From Alsobacter soli (GTDB lineage Bacteria > Pseudomonadota > Alphaproteobacteria > Rhizobiales > Beijerinckiaceae), in NCBI RefSeq assembly GCF_003004785.1, contig NZ_PVZS01000012.1, positions 62,001 to 126,000 of the forward strand: a DNA stretch of 64,000 nt. Reading direction: 5' to 3'. Of the stretch, positions 34,795-45,100 are shown piece by piece. Made by a program: the position numbers and the translations under genes. Every line of letters starts with the position of its first letter. Position 1 is the first letter of the stretch. Below the pieces are notes generated by a model that ran no database searches, was not told where the DNA came from, and worked only from the letters and a program-made list of their open reading frames with translations.

Positions 34795-35274
34795 CTAGCC
34801 GGCGGCGCTGCGCTTCTTGCCGAGGAAAGGCGCCATGCCCTCGCGGGCGAGGCCGTCGACCATCTCGTTTTCCGTATGGCCGGCGTGGCCCTTCACCCAG
34901 TGGAACTGGACGGTGTGCTTCGCCCGGGCCGCGTCGAGCTGCTGCCACAGCTCTGCGTTCTTCACGGGCTTCTTGTCGGCCGTCTTCCAGCCGTTCTTTT
35001 TCCAGCCGTAGATCCAGGACGTGACGCCCTGCCGGACGTACTGGCTATCCGTGTAGAGATCGACCACGCAGGGGCGCTTCAAGGCTTCCAGCGCCATGAT
35101 GGCGGCCATCAGCTCCATGCGGTTGTTGGTGGTGAGCGGCTCGCCGCCCTTCATGATCTTCTTGTGGTCGCCAGAGACGAGCAGGGCGCCCCAGCCGCCC
35201 GGGCCAGGATTCCCGCTGCAGGCGCCGTCCGTGTAGATCGTGACCTTGTCGGCCTGGACGTTCTGCGCCGTCAC
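34795..35274 (-). CDS. rnhA: Ribonuclease HI
   Basis: Degrades RNA in RNA-DNA hybrids. The 159-residue enzyme has the DEDD active site: [16 protein letters not shown] (first Asp), [10 protein letters not shown] (Glu), [11 protein letters not shown] (second Asp), [16 protein letters not shown] (final Asp). The start is GTG at 35274, overlapping the thrB stop by 4 bp; the long upstream open frame runs antisense-like through thrB. Third gene of ispH-thrB-rnhA. Confidence 0.95.
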   Translation of the reverse strand: MTAQNVQADKVTIYTDGACSGNPGPGGWGALLVSGDHKKIMKGGEPLTTNNRMELMAAIMALEALKRPCVVDLYTDSQYVRQGVTSWIYGWKKNGWKTADKKPVKNAELWQQLDAARAKHTVQFHWVKGHAGHTENEMVDGLAREGMAPFLGKKRSAAG

Positions 35275-36236
35275 GCGGCCCTCCCGTAGTCGGCCGCGCT
35301 CGCGGCGCGCTCGTGGAAGCGGAGCTTGCGGTAGTATTCGAGCGGGTCCTTGGGGCGCACGAGCGCCCCAGGGGGCACGTTGAGCCAGTCCACCAGCCGG
35401 GTCAGCATGAAGCGCAGCGCCGCGCCGCGGCACAGGATGGGGAGGGCCTCGACCTCGCGCGGCTCCAGCCGGCGCACGCGCTCGTAGCCCGTGATCATGG
35501 CCTGACCCTTGGTGAGGTTGTAGGAGCCGTCCGCCTCGAAGCACCAGGCGTTCAGGCAGACCGCGAGGTCGTACGCCAGGGCGTCCGTGCAGGCGAAGTA
35601 GAAGTCGATGAGGCCCGACAGGGTTTGGCCCAGGAAGAACACGTTGTCCGGAAACAGGTCGGCGTGAATGACGCCGTCGGGCAGCCCGGTCGGCCAGTCG
35701 CGCTCGAGCGCGGCGAGCGCATTGGCGGTGTGCTCGCGCAGGCCGGGGGTGACCGTGTCCGCCCGGTCCTGCGCCTGCTCGAACAGCGGCCGCCAGCCCT
35801 GCACCGAAAGGGCGTTGACGCGCCGCATGGGGAAGTCGGCCCCGGCGAGGTGGAGGCGCGCCAGGGCTTCGCCGACCGCGTGGCAGTGGCCGACCCCGGG
35901 GCGGCGCACGCCCATGCCGTCCAGGAAGGTCACGATGCAGGCCGGCCGGCCGGCGAGCCGTCCCAGAGCCTCGCCCTCGCGATTGCGCACCGGCACCGGG
36001 CAGTTGAGCCCGCCGGCCGCGAGATGCTGCATGAGGCCGATGAAGAAGGGGAGGTCCTCCTCCTTCACCCGCTTCTCGTAGAGCGTGAGGATAAAGAAGG
36101 CCTTCTCCGTGTGGAGCAGGTAGTTGGAGTTCTCCACGCCCTCCGCGATGCCCTTGGCGGCCAGCAGGCCGCCAATGTCGTAGCGGGCGACGAAAGCGGA
36201 AAGCTCCTCGTCGGAGACGTCGGTGTAGACGGCCAC
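35271..36236 (-). CDS. thrB: Homoserine kinase, choline-kinase-like type (ThrB)
   Basis: Phosphorylates homoserine in threonine synthesis. The 321-residue protein belongs to the APH/choline-kinase superfamily form of ThrB found in Alphaproteobacteria. [11 protein letters not shown] is the nucleotide loop; [13 protein letters not shown] holds the catalytic Asp; [19 protein letters not shown] the metal-binding Asp. GTG start at 36236, 4 bp from the ispH stop. Translationally coupled to rnhA. Confidence 0.94.
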   Translation of the reverse strand: MAVYTDVSDEELSAFVARYDIGGLLAAKGIAEGVENSNYLLHTEKAFFILTLYEKRVKEEDLPFFIGLMQHLAAGGLNCPVPVRNREGEALGRLAGRPACIVTFLDGMGVRRPGVGHCHAVGEALARLHLAGADFPMRRVNALSVQGWRPLFEQAQDRADTVTPGLREHTANALAALERDWPTGLPDGVIHADLFPDNVFFLGQTLSGLIDFYFACTDALAYDLAVCLNAWCFEADGSYNLTKGQAMITGYERVRRLEPREVEALPILCRGAALRFMLTRLVDWLNVPPGALVRPKDPLEYYRKLRFHERAASAADYGRAA

Positions 36237-36240
36237 CGGC

Positions 36241-37233
36241 CTACTCCGCGGCTGCGCCGCGCAATTCGCGCGGCAGGGGGAAGAAGACGCTCTCGTCGGC
36301 GGTGGAGACGGTCTCGACCGTCACGGCGTAGCGCTCGGCGAAGGCGTCGATGATCTCCTCGACCAGCACCTCGGGCGCCGATGCGCCGGCGGTGACGCCG
36401 AGCGCCCGGATGGCGCCGAACAGCGACCAGTCGATGTCCTCGGCCCTCAGCACCAGGCGCGACACCGGGCAGCCAGCCCGCTCGGCCACTTCCTTCAGGC
36501 GCTGCGAGTTGGACGAGTTGGGCGAGCCCACCACGATCATGGCGTCCACCTTCGGGGCCACGACCTTCACGGCCTCCTGCCGGTTGGTGGTGGCGTAGCA
36601 GATGTCTTCCTTGTGCGGGGCGACGATGGCCGGGAAGCGGGCGCGCAGGGCGTCCACGATCTCGCGGGTGTCGTCCACGGAGAGCGTGGTCTGGGTGACA
36701 TAGGCCAGCGTCTGCGGATCGGGCGGCGCGAGCGTCGCCACGTCCGCCACGGTCTCCACCAGCAGCACGGCGCCTTGCGGCAACTGGCCCATGGTGCCGA
36801 CCACCTCGGGGTGGCCGGAATGGCCGACCAGCACCACGGTGCGGCCCTTCTTCCAGTGGACCTCGGCCTCGCGATGAACCTTGGTGACGAGAGGGCATGT
36901 GGCGTCCACGGCGAAAAACCGGCGCTCGGCCGCCTCGGCCGGAACGGACTTCGGAACCCCGTGGGCGGAGAAGACCACCGGGGCGGTCGTGTCCGGGATC
37001 TCGGCGAGCTCGTCCACGAAGACAGCGCCCTTCCGGCGCAGGCCCTCGACCACGTATTTGTTGTGCACGATTTCGTGCCGCACATAGACCGGCGGCCCGT
37101 AGAGCCGCAGCGCCTGCTCCACCGCGTCGATGGCCCGCACGACCCCGGCGCAGAACCCGCGCGGGGCGCACAGCAGCACGGTCAGGGGCGGCTTGTCGGG
37201 GCTTGGGGTCACGGAAAGGGAAGCGTCGGCCAT
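36241..37233 (-). CDS. ispH: 4-hydroxy-3-methylbut-2-enyl diphosphate reductase IspH
   Basis: Last enzyme of the non-mevalonate isoprenoid pathway, a [4Fe-4S] reductase producing IPP and DMAPP. 330 residues. The three cluster cysteines are in [18 protein letters not shown] and [10 protein letters not shown]; the proton-relay region is [10 protein letters not shown]. The ATG at 37233 fits the family. Starts the ispH-thrB-rnhA operon. A family A repeat lies upstream. Confidence 0.95.
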   Translation of the reverse strand: MADASLSVTPSPDKPPLTVLLCAPRGFCAGVVRAIDAVEQALRLYGPPVYVRHEIVHNKYVVEGLRRKGAVFVDELAEIPDTTAPVVFSAHGVPKSVPAEAAERRFFAVDATCPLVTKVHREAEVHWKKGRTVVLVGHSGHPEVVGTMGQLPQGAVLLVETVADVATLAPPDPQTLAYVTQTTLSVDDTREIVDALRARFPAIVAPHKEDICYATTNRQEAVKVVAPKVDAMIVVGSPNSSNSQRLKEVAERAGCPVSRLVLRAEDIDWSLFGAIRALGVTAGASAPEVLVEEIIDAFAERYAVTVETVSTADESVFFPLPRELRGAAAE

Positions 37234-37289
37234 GCCGTCCTTGTGGGGGCGCGGCGGGGCGAGGTCAAGGCGTGATGCCAGAGCCTCTC

Positions 37290-37398
37290 CCGTCCTTGCG
37301 AGGAGCGCAGCGACGAAGCAATCCAGGCGCGGCAGGGCGCCAGTCTCGACGGGATAGGCCCGCGGCTCTGGATTGCTTCGCTACGCTCGCAATGACGG
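37290..37398. repeat. Family A palindromic repeat, copy A6, overlapping the BenE gene end
   Basis: Left arm CCGTCCTTGCGAGGAGCG with CGAAGCAATCCAGG; right arm CTGGATTGCTTCGCTACG ending CTCGCAATGACGGG. The centre is longer than usual. The right arm overlaps the last codons and TAG stop of the transporter gene (stop at 37381-37383). Confidence 0.8.
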
Positions 37399-38571
37399 GG
37401 ACGGCATGGCCTGGCGTCCTCGCCAGGCCTGCACAGCCTTGTCGAGGCCGAGCGCCAGGAGGCCGGCGGCGAGGCCCCAGAAGGCGGAGCCGATGCTGAA
37501 GGCGGAATAGCCCGAGGCCGTCACCACCAGGGTGAGCACGGCCGCGAAGCGGCGCTTCTCGTCCGCCAGGGCGCCGGCGAGCGCGCCGGTGAGCGGCCCG
37601 ACCAGGGCGAGGCCGGCGACCGTCTTCACCAGGTCGCCCGGCAGGGCGGCGAAGATCGCGACCAGGGAGGCCCCGAAGGCGGCGAACACCAGGTAGGTGA
37701 GGCCGTAGAACGGCCCCGTCATCCAGCGCTTGTGCGGGTCCGGGTGCGTGTCCGGCCCGGTGCAGATGGCGGCCGTGATCGCCGCGAGGTTGCTGGTGTG
37801 CGCGCCCAGGAAGGCGGTGAGCACGGAAGCGAGCCCAGTGAGCGACAGGATCGAGCGCGCCGGAGGCTGGTAGCCGGCGGCCTGCAGCACGGCGAATCCC
37901 GGCAGGTTCTGGGAGGCCATGGTCACCAGGAACAGCGGCAGGCCGAGCCCGATGAGGACGGCCGGCTCGAAGCGCGGCGGGATGAGGGTGACGGTGGTCA
38001 GGCCCAGATGCGCCGGCATGGGGCCGGTCAGTCCGAGCGCCGCCGCGAGCGCCCCGCCGGCGGCGAGCACCGCCAGCACGGCCCAGGACGGGTTCAAGAG
38101 GCGCGCGACCAGGAACAGGCCGACGAGCGGCCACACCAGCGCCGGCGCGTGCCCCGCGCTCTCGAACACGGCCAGCACGAAGCGGATGAGCACCCCGGCC
38201 AGCATGGCGGCCGCGACGGCGGTGGGGATGCGGCCGATGAGGTCGCCGAGGGGCCGGAACGCCGCCGCCACCAGGATCAGGGCGCCTGCCAGCACGAAGG
38301 CGCCCACGGCGGCCTCCATGCCGACCGGCGCCGTCGAGGCCGCGATCAGCGCCGCGCCCGGCGTCGACCAGGCGGTGATGATCGGCATCCGGTGCCGGAC
38401 GCTCAGGATCGTGCTGGTCGCCGCCATGGCCAGGCACAGGCCCGTGACCCAGGAGGACGTCTGCGCCGCGTCCGCCCCGGCCGCCTGCGCGGCCTGCACG
38501 ATGATGGCCAGCGTGCCGCCGAACCCCACCAGGGCCGCGACCACGGCCGAGATCACGACGGACAGGCGCAA
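37381..38571 (-). CDS. BenE family transporter (benzoate:H+ symporter-like)
   Basis: A 396-residue inner-membrane protein with about 12 helices. TPGAALIAAS (about 69-78) and the MASQNLPGFAVL, GAHTSNLAAITAAIC stretches are the hallmarks of the BenE family. The characterised member takes up benzoate; no benzoate genes are nearby, so substrate is open. The start is TTG at 38571, with GGAG 8 bp before it; GTG at 38556 is an alternative. The final residues and stop codon are supplied by repeat A6. Confidence 0.85.
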   Translation of the reverse strand: MRLSVVISAVVAALVGFGGTLAIIVQAAQAAGADAAQTSSWVTGLCLAMAATSTILSVRHRMPIITAWSTPGAALIAASTAPVGMEAAVGAFVLAGALILVAAAFRPLGDLIGRIPTAVAAAMLAGVLIRFVLAVFESAGHAPALVWPLVGLFLVARLLNPSWAVLAVLAAGGALAAALGLTGPMPAHLGLTTVTLIPPRFEPAVLIGLGLPLFLVTMASQNLPGFAVLQAAGYQPPARSILSLTGLASVLTAFLGAHTSNLAAITAAICTGPDTHPDPHKRWMTGPFYGLTYLVFAAFGASLVAIFAALPGDLVKTVAGLALVGPLTGALAGALADEKRRFAAVLTLVVTASGYSAFSIGSAFWGLAAGLLALGLDKAVQAWRGRQAMPSPSLRA

Positions 38572-38626
38572 GGGGAGTCTCCGGGCAGCAGGTGGGGCTA
38601 CGCTCCCTATCTCACCCGCCTCGCCG

Positions 38627-38670
38627 CGTCATCCCCGGCGGCCTGCGCAGCAGGCCGGGAGGGGACCAGG
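38627..38670. repeat. Family B repeat, half copy B3
   Basis: Only the left arm is present: GCGTCATCCCCGGCGGCC, CGCAGCAGGCCGGGAGGGGA, then CCAGGAG. The mirror arm found in B1, B2 and B4 is missing, so this is a truncated element. It lies between the BenE gene and the hydrolase gene. Confidence 0.65.
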
Positions 38671-38706
38671 AGCGCCAGGCGCCGAGCCCTGGGTCGAAGC
38701 CGTTGT

Positions 38707-39612
38707 TCAGGCGGTGAGGAACGGCAGCAGCGCGTCGAGCGTCGACTGCGGGTTTTCCTCGGCGACGAAGTGGCCGCTGTCCACCGCCTGGCCGGTCGCC
38801 TGCGGGGCGAAGGTCTCATGCCACGTGTCGAGCGGGCTGGAGCCCGCCGCCGGGATGCCGGCCGATCCCCAGATCACCGCCGTGGGGCAGGCGATGGTTT
38901 TGCCCGCGTCGCGGTCCGCCCGGTCCTGGGCGAGGTCGGTGGTGGCGCCGGCCCTGTAGTCCTCGCAGCAGGCGTGGATGCGGTCCGGGTTGTTGAAGAA
39001 GGCGCGGTAGTGGGCGAGCGCCCCCGCGTCGAAGGGAGCGAGCGACTTGGCCTTGGTCCAACTCGCCAGGGTGTGCTCGAGCCAGTGGATGGGATCGCCG
39101 CCGATGACCTTCTCGGGCAGGGGCTCCGGCTGGGCCAGGAAGGTCCAGTGGTACACCTGCATGGCGCGCTTGGCGTCCATGCGCTCCCACATCAGCAGGG
39201 TGGGCATGATGTCGAGCAGAGCGAGCCGCTCCACCCGGCCGGGCTCGTCCAGGGCCAGCCGGTAGCCGACCCGGGCGCCGCGGTCGTGGCCGACCAGCGC
39301 GAAGCGCACATGGCCGAGTTGCTCCATGACGGCCACGACGTCCCGCCCCATGGCGCGCTTTGAGTACACCTCGAGGCCGCCGTCGCCGCGCGGCGCCGTG
39401 GACCAGCCGTAGCCGCGCAGGTCCATGGCCACCACGGTGAAGCGCTCGGCCAGGGCGGGCGCGAGGCGGCGCCACATCACATGCGTCTGCGGGAAGCCGT
39501 GCAGCAGCATCAGCGGCGGGCCCTCGCCGCCGACTCGGGCGAAGATCTTGCCGGCCTCCGTGTCGATCCACTTGGAGGCGAAGCCGGGGAAGAGGTCGGC
39601 GAGGTCGGACAT
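38707..39612 (-). CDS. Alpha/beta hydrolase, fluoroacetate/haloacetate dehalogenase type
   Basis: A 301-residue cytoplasmic hydrolase. The residues match, nearly number for number, the catalytic set known from Rhodopseudomonas palustris fluoroacetate dehalogenase: Asp110 nucleophile with Arg111 and Arg114 (HDRGAR), Asp134 (LLDIMPT), His155-Trp156 (YHW) and Tyr219 (fluoride/halide pocket), and His281 in SGHFV. HGFPQTHVMW gives the oxyanion loop. Hydrolysis of a 2-haloacid by carbon-halogen cleavage is therefore likely, though family members with other or weak activity exist. Start 39612, 27 bp after the purD stop; probably cotranscribed with it. Confidence 0.85.
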   Translation of the reverse strand: MSDLADLFPGFASKWIDTEAGKIFARVGGEGPPLMLLHGFPQTHVMWRRLAPALAERFTVVAMDLRGYGWSTAPRGDGGLEVYSKRAMGRDVVAVMEQLGHVRFALVGHDRGARVGYRLALDEPGRVERLALLDIMPTLLMWERMDAKRAMQVYHWTFLAQPEPLPEKVIGGDPIHWLEHTLASWTKAKSLAPFDAGALAHYRAFFNNPDRIHACCEDYRAGATTDLAQDRADRDAGKTIACPTAVIWGSAGIPAAGSSPLDTWHETFAPQATGQAVDSGHFVAEENPQSTLDALLPFLTA

Positions 39613-39639
39613 CGGTGCGCTCCGGGTTGGGCCGCGAGC

Positions 39640-40905
39640 CTACACCGCCCGCCAGCCGATGTCCTTGCGGCAGAAGCCGCCCGGCCAATCGATGCGCGCC
39701 ACGCCCTCGTAGGCGCGCTTCTGCGCCTCCGCCACCGTGGCCCCCAAGGCCGTGACGGCCAGCACCCGGCCGCCATTGGCCACCAGCGTCCCGTCCGGCT
39801 GCGCCTTCGTGCCGGCGTGGAACACGGTGACGCCCTCCAGCGCCTCCGCAGCCTCGACGCCCCGGATGGGCGTGCCCGTCTCGGGCTTGCCGGGGTAGCC
39901 GCTGGCCGCCATCACCACCGTGAGGGCCGCCTCGGGGCGCCAGCCGAGGCTTACCTGGTCCAGGCGGCCTTCGGCGGTCGCGAGCAGCAGGTCCACGAGG
40001 TCGCCCTCGAGGCGCGGCATCAGCACCTCGCACTCGGGATCGCCGAAGCGGCAGTTGTACTCGATCAGCTTCGGCCCCTCGGCCGTGATCATCAGACCAG
40101 CGAACAGCACGCCCCGGAACGGCGCGCCGCGCCGCTTCATGGCCGCCACGGTGGGCTCGATAATCTCGCGCATCACCCGGGTGGCGACCTCCTCGGTCAC
40201 CACCGGGGCGGGCGAATAGGCCCCCATGCCGCCCGTGTTGGGTCCCGTGTCGCCGTCGCCCACGCGCTTGTGGTCCTGGGCGGAGGCCAGCGGCACGGCG
40301 CGCTCGCCATCCACGAGGGCGAAGAAGCTCGCCTCCTCGCCGACCAGGCACTCCTCCACCACCACCTCCTCGCCGGCGGCCCCGAGGCCGCCCGAGAACA
40401 TCATGTCGACGGCAGCCTCGGCCTCCGCCACGGTCACGGCCACCACCACGCCCTTGCCGGCCGCCAGCCCGTCCGCCTTCACCACGATAGGCGCGCCCTG
40501 GCCGCGGATGTAGTCCTTCGCCGGCCCCGGCTGCGTGAAGCGCGCGAAGGCGGCGGTGGGGATGCCGGCTTCCCGGCACAGCTCCTTGGTGTAGCTCTTC
40601 GAGCCCTCGAGCTGGGCGGCCACCTTGCCCGGCCCGAACGCCTTGATTCCCGCCGTCGCGAGGTCGTCCACCAGCCCGGCCACCAGCGGCGCCTCCGGGC
40701 CGACCACCACGAAGTCGACGCCCATCAGGCGGCAGAAATCCACGACCGCCTTGTGGTCGGTCACGTCCACGGCGACGTTCTCGCCACACTGCGCGATGCC
40801 GGGGTTGCCAGGCGCGATGAACAGCTTCTCGCAGCGGGGGCTCTGGACGAGCTTCCACGCCAGCGCGTGCTCGCGCCCGCCCGAGCCGATGAGCAGGATC
40901 TTCAT
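39640..40905 (-). CDS. purD: Phosphoribosylamine-glycine ligase PurD
   Basis: ATP-grasp enzyme of de novo purine synthesis. The 421-residue protein begins [19 protein letters not shown] and shows [21 protein letters not shown], the ATP-binding [16 protein letters not shown] stretch and [18 protein letters not shown]. Length is standard. A repeat (A7) fills the divergent gap to xseA; the dehalogenase-like gene follows on the same strand. Confidence 0.95.
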   Translation of the reverse strand: MKILLIGSGGREHALAWKLVQSPRCEKLFIAPGNPGIAQCGENVAVDVTDHKAVVDFCRLMGVDFVVVGPEAPLVAGLVDDLATAGIKAFGPGKVAAQLEGSKSYTKELCREAGIPTAAFARFTQPGPAKDYIRGQGAPIVVKADGLAAGKGVVVAVTVAEAEAAVDMMFSGGLGAAGEEVVVEECLVGEEASFFALVDGERAVPLASAQDHKRVGDGDTGPNTGGMGAYSPAPVVTEEVATRVMREIIEPTVAAMKRRGAPFRGVLFAGLMITAEGPKLIEYNCRFGDPECEVLMPRLEGDLVDLLLATAEGRLDQVSLGWRPEAALTVVMAASGYPGKPETGTPIRGVEAAEALEGVTVFHAGTKAQPDGTLVANGGRVLAVTALGATVAEAQKRAYEGVARIDWPGGFCRKDIGWRAV

Positions 40906-40983
40906 GGTGGCCTCCGCCGCGTCAGAACGTGGCCGTGCTTTAGAACATGCGAGGCGGAAGGGGAACGGGGCGCTCGTGCCCCT

Positions 40984-41090
40984 CCGTCATTGCGAGGAGC
41001 GCAGCGACGAAGCATCCAAGGCCGCGAAGACGCAATATGCGGTCGATCGAGGCGCGGCCCTGGATTGCTTCGCTGCGCTCGCAATGACGG
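40984..41090. repeat. Family A palindromic repeat, copy A7
   Basis: Left arm CCGTCATTGCGAGGAGCG with CGAAGCATCCAAGG; right arm CCTGGATTGCTTCGCTGCG ending CTCGCAATGACGG. It lies in the 265-bp divergent gap between purD and xseA, near both promoters; no gene is seen in the gap. Confidence 0.8.
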
Positions 41091-41170
41091 CTGGAGCACG
41101 TGGCGGGGGCGCGGAAGCCGGATGAGCGCCGGCCCTACCACCCGGCCGATTCGCCCACTATGGTGCCGGC

Positions 41171-42742
41171 ATGTTCGACGAACCCGTCTCCAACGTCCCC
41201 GAGTGGTCGGTCAGCGAGCTGTCGGGCGCCCTGCGGCGCACGCTGGAGGACGCCTACGGCCACGTGCGGGTGCGCGCCGAGCTCGGCAAGGTCACCGTGC
41301 ACGGCAGCGGGCACGTCTACCTGGACCTCAAGGACGACCGGGCCTGCCTTGCCGGCGTGATCTGGCGCGGCGCGGCGAGCAAGATGCGGTTCCGGCCCGA
41401 AATGGGCATGGAGGTGATCGCCACGGGCAAGATCACGACCTTCCCGGGGCAGTCCAAGTACCAGCTCATCATCGAGACGCTGGAGCCCGCGGGCGTCGGC
41501 GCCCTGCTGGCGCAGATCGAGGAGCGCAAGAAGCGGCTCGCCGCCGAAGGTCTGTTCGACGAGGCCCGCAAGCAGCTGCTGCCCTACCTGCCGGCCGTGA
41601 TCGGCGTGGTGACCTCGCCCACGGGCGCGGTGATCCGCGACATCCTCCATCGGCTGTCGGACCGCTTTCCGCGCCACGTGCTGGTGTGGCCGGTGCGCGT
41701 GCAGGGCGACACCTGCGCCGCGGAGGTGACGGCCGCCATCCGGGGCTTCAACGCCCTGCCCGAGGGCGGACCCATTCCGCGACCGGACCTGCTCATCGTC
41801 GCCCGGGGCGGCGGCTCGATCGAGGACCTCTGGGGCTTCAACGACGAGCAGGTGGTGCGCGCCGCGGCCGACAGCGGCATCCCGCTGATCTCGGCCGTGG
41901 GCCACGAGACCGACTGGACCCTGATCGACTACGCGGCGGACCGGCGCGCTCCCACGCCCACCGGCGCGGCCGAGATGGCCGTGCCGGTCCGTTCCGAACT
42001 GATGGCGAGCGTCGGCGACCTCGGCCGCCGCGTGCTCGGCGCCCTCATGCGTCATCTCGACCGTCGCAGGGCGGACCTGCGTTCGGCCGCCCGCGCGCTG
42101 CCGGGGCCGGAGGATCTGTTGGCCACGCCGCGCCAGCGGCTCGACCTCGCGGGCGGCAAGCTCGCCCACGCGCTCGTGGTGAACTCGCGCAAGCACGAGG
42201 CGCGGCTGGCCGAGGCCTCCCGGCGGCTCGCGCGGCTGTCGCCGCAGGCGAGGCTCGCCGGCATGCGCGCCAAGCTCGACGGTCTGGAGAAGCGGCTCGC
42301 GGCCGCCCAGGCGGCCAACCTGCGGGCCGAGCGGCAACGCATCGCGCAGCGCCGCGAGCGCCTGGCCGCCCTCGGGGAGCGGCGCGACCGGGCCATGCTG
42401 GTGCTGATCGGCAAGCGTCGCGAGCGGCTGGAGCGAATCGACGACCGGCCGCAGCGCGCCGTGGCTGCCGGGGTGCAGCGCCGGGCCGAAATGCTCGGGC
42501 GCTTCAACCAGCTGCTCGAAAGCTACAACTACAGGCGCGTGCTGGAGCGCGGCTACGCCCTGGTGCACGGGCCGGACGGCCACCTCGTGCGCGAAGCCGC
42601 CCACGTGGCGCTCGGAACCACGGTGGAGATCGAGTTCGCGGACGGCAAGGTGAAGGCCGTCACCGGCGAGGGCCCGCGGCCGAGGCCCGCCAGGCCGAAG
42701 GCTCCCGAGCCCGTTGGGCAGGGGACGTTGTTCGGGGGCTGA
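41171..42742 (+). CDS. xseA: Exodeoxyribonuclease VII large subunit XseA
   Basis: Nuclease subunit that degrades single-stranded DNA. 523 residues, longer than E. coli XseA by about 65. N-terminal OB fold ([20 protein letters not shown]... [10 protein letters not shown]), then the catalytic domain with [37 protein letters not shown] and [29 protein letters not shown] long arginine-rich coiled region (about 295-440) precedes the C-terminus ([16 protein letters not shown]). The XseB partner gene is not in the window. Confidence 0.95.
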   Translation: MFDEPVSNVPEWSVSELSGALRRTLEDAYGHVRVRAELGKVTVHGSGHVYLDLKDDRACLAGVIWRGAASKMRFRPEMGMEVIATGKITTFPGQSKYQLIIETLEPAGVGALLAQIEERKKRLAAEGLFDEARKQLLPYLPAVIGVVTSPTGAVIRDILHRLSDRFPRHVLVWPVRVQGDTCAAEVTAAIRGFNALPEGGPIPRPDLLIVARGGGSIEDLWGFNDEQVVRAAADSGIPLISAVGHETDWTLIDYAADRRAPTPTGAAEMAVPVRSELMASVGDLGRRVLGALMRHLDRRRADLRSAARALPGPEDLLATPRQRLDLAGGKLAHALVVNSRKHEARLAEASRRLARLSPQARLAGMRAKLDGLEKRLAAAQAANLRAERQRIAQRRERLAALGERRDRAMLVLIGKRRERLERIDDRPQRAVAAGVQRRAEMLGRFNQLLESYNYRRVLERGYALVHGPDGHLVREAAHVALGTTVEIEFADGKVKAVTGEGPRPRPARPKAPEPVGQGTLFGG

Positions 42743-42750
42743 CGTCCTCT

Positions 42751-42837
42751 CCGTCATCGCGAGGAGCGCAGCGACGAAGCGACCCAGGCGGGCGAGGTCC
42801 CTTCTCCTGGGTCGCTTCGCTGCGCTCGCGATGACGG
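42751..42837. repeat. Family A palindromic repeat, copy A8
   Basis: Left arm CCGTCATCGCGAGGAGCG with CGAAGCGACCCAGG; right arm CCTGGGTCGCTTCGCTGCG ending CTCGCGATGACGG. The inner change is compensated on both arms (CGACCCAGG/CCTGGGTCG), which keeps the stem. Between convergent xseA and the peroxiredoxin gene. Confidence 0.85.
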
Positions 42838-42845
42838 CTATTAGC

Positions 42846-43331
42846 TCAGAGCTGCTTCAGCAGGTTCTCCGCACCGGACACGTCGGCCTTGGAAGGCGTG
42901 TCCTCCACGTTCAGCGACCGCACCACGCCGTCATCGACCAGCATGGAATAGCGCTGCGAGCGGGTGCCGAGGCCGAAGCCGGAGCCGTCGAGGGCGAGGC
43001 CGAGCGCCTTGGCGAAGTCGCCGTTGCCGTCGGAGAGGAACTCGATCTTGCCATTGGCGCCGGTGGACTTGGCCCAGGCGTCCATGACGAAGACGTCGTT
43101 GACGCCGGTCACCGCGATGGCGTCAACGCCCTTGGCCTTGATCTCGTCCGCCTTCTCCAGGAAGCCGGGAAGGTGGTTCCGGTGGCATGTAGGCGTGAAG
43201 GCGCCGGGCACGGCGAACAGCACCACCTTGCGGCCCTTGAAGATGTCATCGGTGGTTTTCGCGGCCGGCCCGTTCTCGGTCATGACGCGGAAGGTGGCCT
43301 GGGGCAGGGTATCGCCAACTGCGATGCTCAT
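42846..43331 (-). CDS. Peroxiredoxin, Prx5 type
   Basis: A 161-residue thiol peroxidase, close to the PrxV/AhpE-like single-domain group. The peroxidatic cysteine is Cys49 in PGAFTPTCH. No other cysteine is present, so it must be a 1-Cys enzyme reduced by an outside thiol such as glutathione or glutaredoxin. VTGVNDVFVMDAW and RSQRYSMLVDDG fit the family. Cytoplasmic. Monocistronic. Confidence 0.93.
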   Translation of the reverse strand: MSIAVGDTLPQATFRVMTENGPAAKTTDDIFKGRKVVLFAVPGAFTPTCHRNHLPGFLEKADEIKAKGVDAIAVTGVNDVFVMDAWAKSTGANGKIEFLSDGNGDFAKALGLALDGSGFGLGTRSQRYSMLVDDGVVRSLNVEDTPSKADVSGAENLLKQL

Positions 43332-43428
43332 CGAAGGATTCTCCTAGGGGTCTCGGGACGGGCCCGGGCTTTGCGCTGGCGCGGGCGAGCGGTCGGGGGC
43401 CGCCGCCCTGCGTCATGACGTCCTAGAC

Positions 43429-44283
43429 TTAGTGCGGCTTGACCTCTGCGTCGAGGCGAGTCCGAACCTCTACGGCCTTGTCGCCGTTCTTCAGCGTCAG
43501 GGTGAGCGCCTGCCCGGCGAGTTTCGCATCCGGCGGTCGGCTGTCGACCGGGATCCTCATCTCCACACGCCGGACGCCGCCCGCCGTTTGATCCGAAAGC
43601 ACGGCCGGGGCGCCGAAGATCCAATCGGCGTTGTCGCCCTCCACGAAGAGGTCAGTCGGGGCGCCGGGCTCAAGCGCCGCGGTGACACGAAGCGCGTCAC
43701 CGTCCTGTCGCACCGCGGCGAGGACGGGCGGGGCGCCTTCCCCCATGGCCGCCGGGGTCGGAACCCGTTTCTCGGCCTCCGCGACCAAGTCGGCGAACGG
43801 CGCCAGCGGGCCCCCAAGCGGCAGGGCAGCCTCGCCGTGAACGGGAATGCAGATCTGCTCGCACACCGCGTAGTCCAGTTTGAGAAGGAGGGTGGCCGGC
43901 TTGCCGTGCTCCGTGGTGGTGACCCGGAGTGGTAGGACGACCTGGCCCTTGTAGCCGAGGCTGAACCCCGCCGGGTCCTGGAAGCGCTCCGGCGCCGGCC
44001 ACAGCACATCGACGGACTTCACGTTGTCGGAGGCGGACCAGTCGAAGCTGGGCGGCAGGCCCGAATCGCCCGGTGTGCGCCAATACGTCTTGAAGTGAGG
44101 ATCCAGCCGGATCTCGATTCCGGCCTTCCGCGTCCCCTCGGCGCCTGGGCCACCGTCGACGAGCCGGACAGACGCGTGAAGGCCGGAAGACCATTCCGAG
44201 ACGCCCGGAGGGGCGGCCTGGGAGGCGCTTGCGAGAACGAGGGCCGCACAAGCGGCAAGGGCGGAACGGGGAAACGGAGTCAT
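43429..44283 (-). CDS. DsbD N-terminal-domain protein, secreted
   Basis: A 284-residue periplasmic protein: signal peptide about 1-23 ([16 protein letters not shown]), then a DsbD-alpha/DsbD_N type immunoglobulin-like domain. It contains CEQICIP with two cysteines 4 apart, as in DsbD-N and ScsB. The transmembrane and C-terminal thioredoxin parts of full DsbD are absent. Probably a thiol shuttle partner; cannot say for which target. The ATG at 44283 gives the signal peptide. Divergent from YqgE. Confidence 0.75.
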   Translation of the reverse strand: MTPFPRSALAACAALVLASASQAAPPGVSEWSSGLHASVRLVDGGPGAEGTRKAGIEIRLDPHFKTYWRTPGDSGLPPSFDWSASDNVKSVDVLWPAPERFQDPAGFSLGYKGQVVLPLRVTTTEHGKPATLLLKLDYAVCEQICIPVHGEAALPLGGPLAPFADLVAEAEKRVPTPAAMGEGAPPVLAAVRQDGDALRVTAALEPGAPTDLFVEGDNADWIFGAPAVLSDQTAGGVRRVEMRIPVDSRPPDAKLAGQALTLTLKNGDKAVEVRTRLDAEVKPH

Positions 44284-44424
44284 TCCCGTGTCATGCCAGA
44301 GCGCCATCGCACCGCAAAGCCACGATGGAGTGAAACCGCGCATGGAATGCCCGGGTCGCGCAGCCGCAGGGGGAACGTCGCTGGCGCGCCCGCGTTGGCT
44401 TCCACGGCGAAAGGGCATACGATC

Positions 44425-45045
44425 ATGTTTCTTGAAACCATCGAGAATTCCGTCGCGATGACTTCCCGCGGCTTCCTGGACGGACAACTTCTGATCGCGA
44501 TGCCGGGGATGCCCGATGAGCGCTTCGCCCGAAGCGTGATCTACGTCTGCGCCCACTCTCCCGAGGGGGCGATGGGACTGGTGATCAACCAGCCGGCGCC
44601 CAACATCGAATTCCCCCATCTGCTGGAGCAACTCGAGATCATCTCCAGCGACAGCGGCATCAAGCTGCCCGAGCGGGCCGAGCGGTTCCGCGTGCTCAAG
44701 GGCGGTCCGGTGGAGACCGGCCGCGGCTTCGTGCTCCACTCGTCCGATTTCTTCATCGACAAGTCGACCCTGCCGATCGACGACGGCATCTGCCTGACCG
44801 CGACCGTGGACATCCTGCGCGCCATCGCCACGGGCGGCGGCCCCCGCGACGCCATCCTGGCCCTGGGCTACGCCGGCTGGGGCGCGGGCCAGCTCGAGAC
44901 GGAGATCAACGAGAACGGCTGGCTCCACTGCGAGGCCGACCCGGAACTGCTCTTCGACCTGAGCTTCGAGACAAAGTACGACCGCGCCCTGCGCAAGATC
45001 GGCATCGACCCCGCGATGCTGTCCACTGAGGCGGGACACGCGTAG
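44425..45045 (+). CDS. YqgE/AlgH family protein
   Basis: A 206-residue cytoplasmic protein of poorly defined role (UPF0301). [50 protein letters not shown] and [15 protein letters not shown] are diagnostic. The ATG at 44425 is used; ATG 44458 (MTSRGFL) would still keep the domain and is closer to some relatives. Confidence 0.92.
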   Translation: MFLETIENSVAMTSRGFLDGQLLIAMPGMPDERFARSVIYVCAHSPEGAMGLVINQPAPNIEFPHLLEQLEIISSDSGIKLPERAERFRVLKGGPVETGRGFVLHSSDFFIDKSTLPIDDGICLTATVDILRAIATGGGPRDAILALGYAGWGAGQLETEINENGWLHCEADPELLFDLSFETKYDRALRKIGIDPAMLSTEAGHA

Positions 45046-45100
45046 GCGACTCTTCCGGCGAGCTTTGACACCTTCAGCATCAGCCCACTGCAGGGCTTGC

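Noticed and set aside
39481-42834. A 1117-codon plus-strand frame across purD and xseA
   Set aside because: Arg/Ala/His-rich composition without motifs; it is a shadow of genes on both sides.
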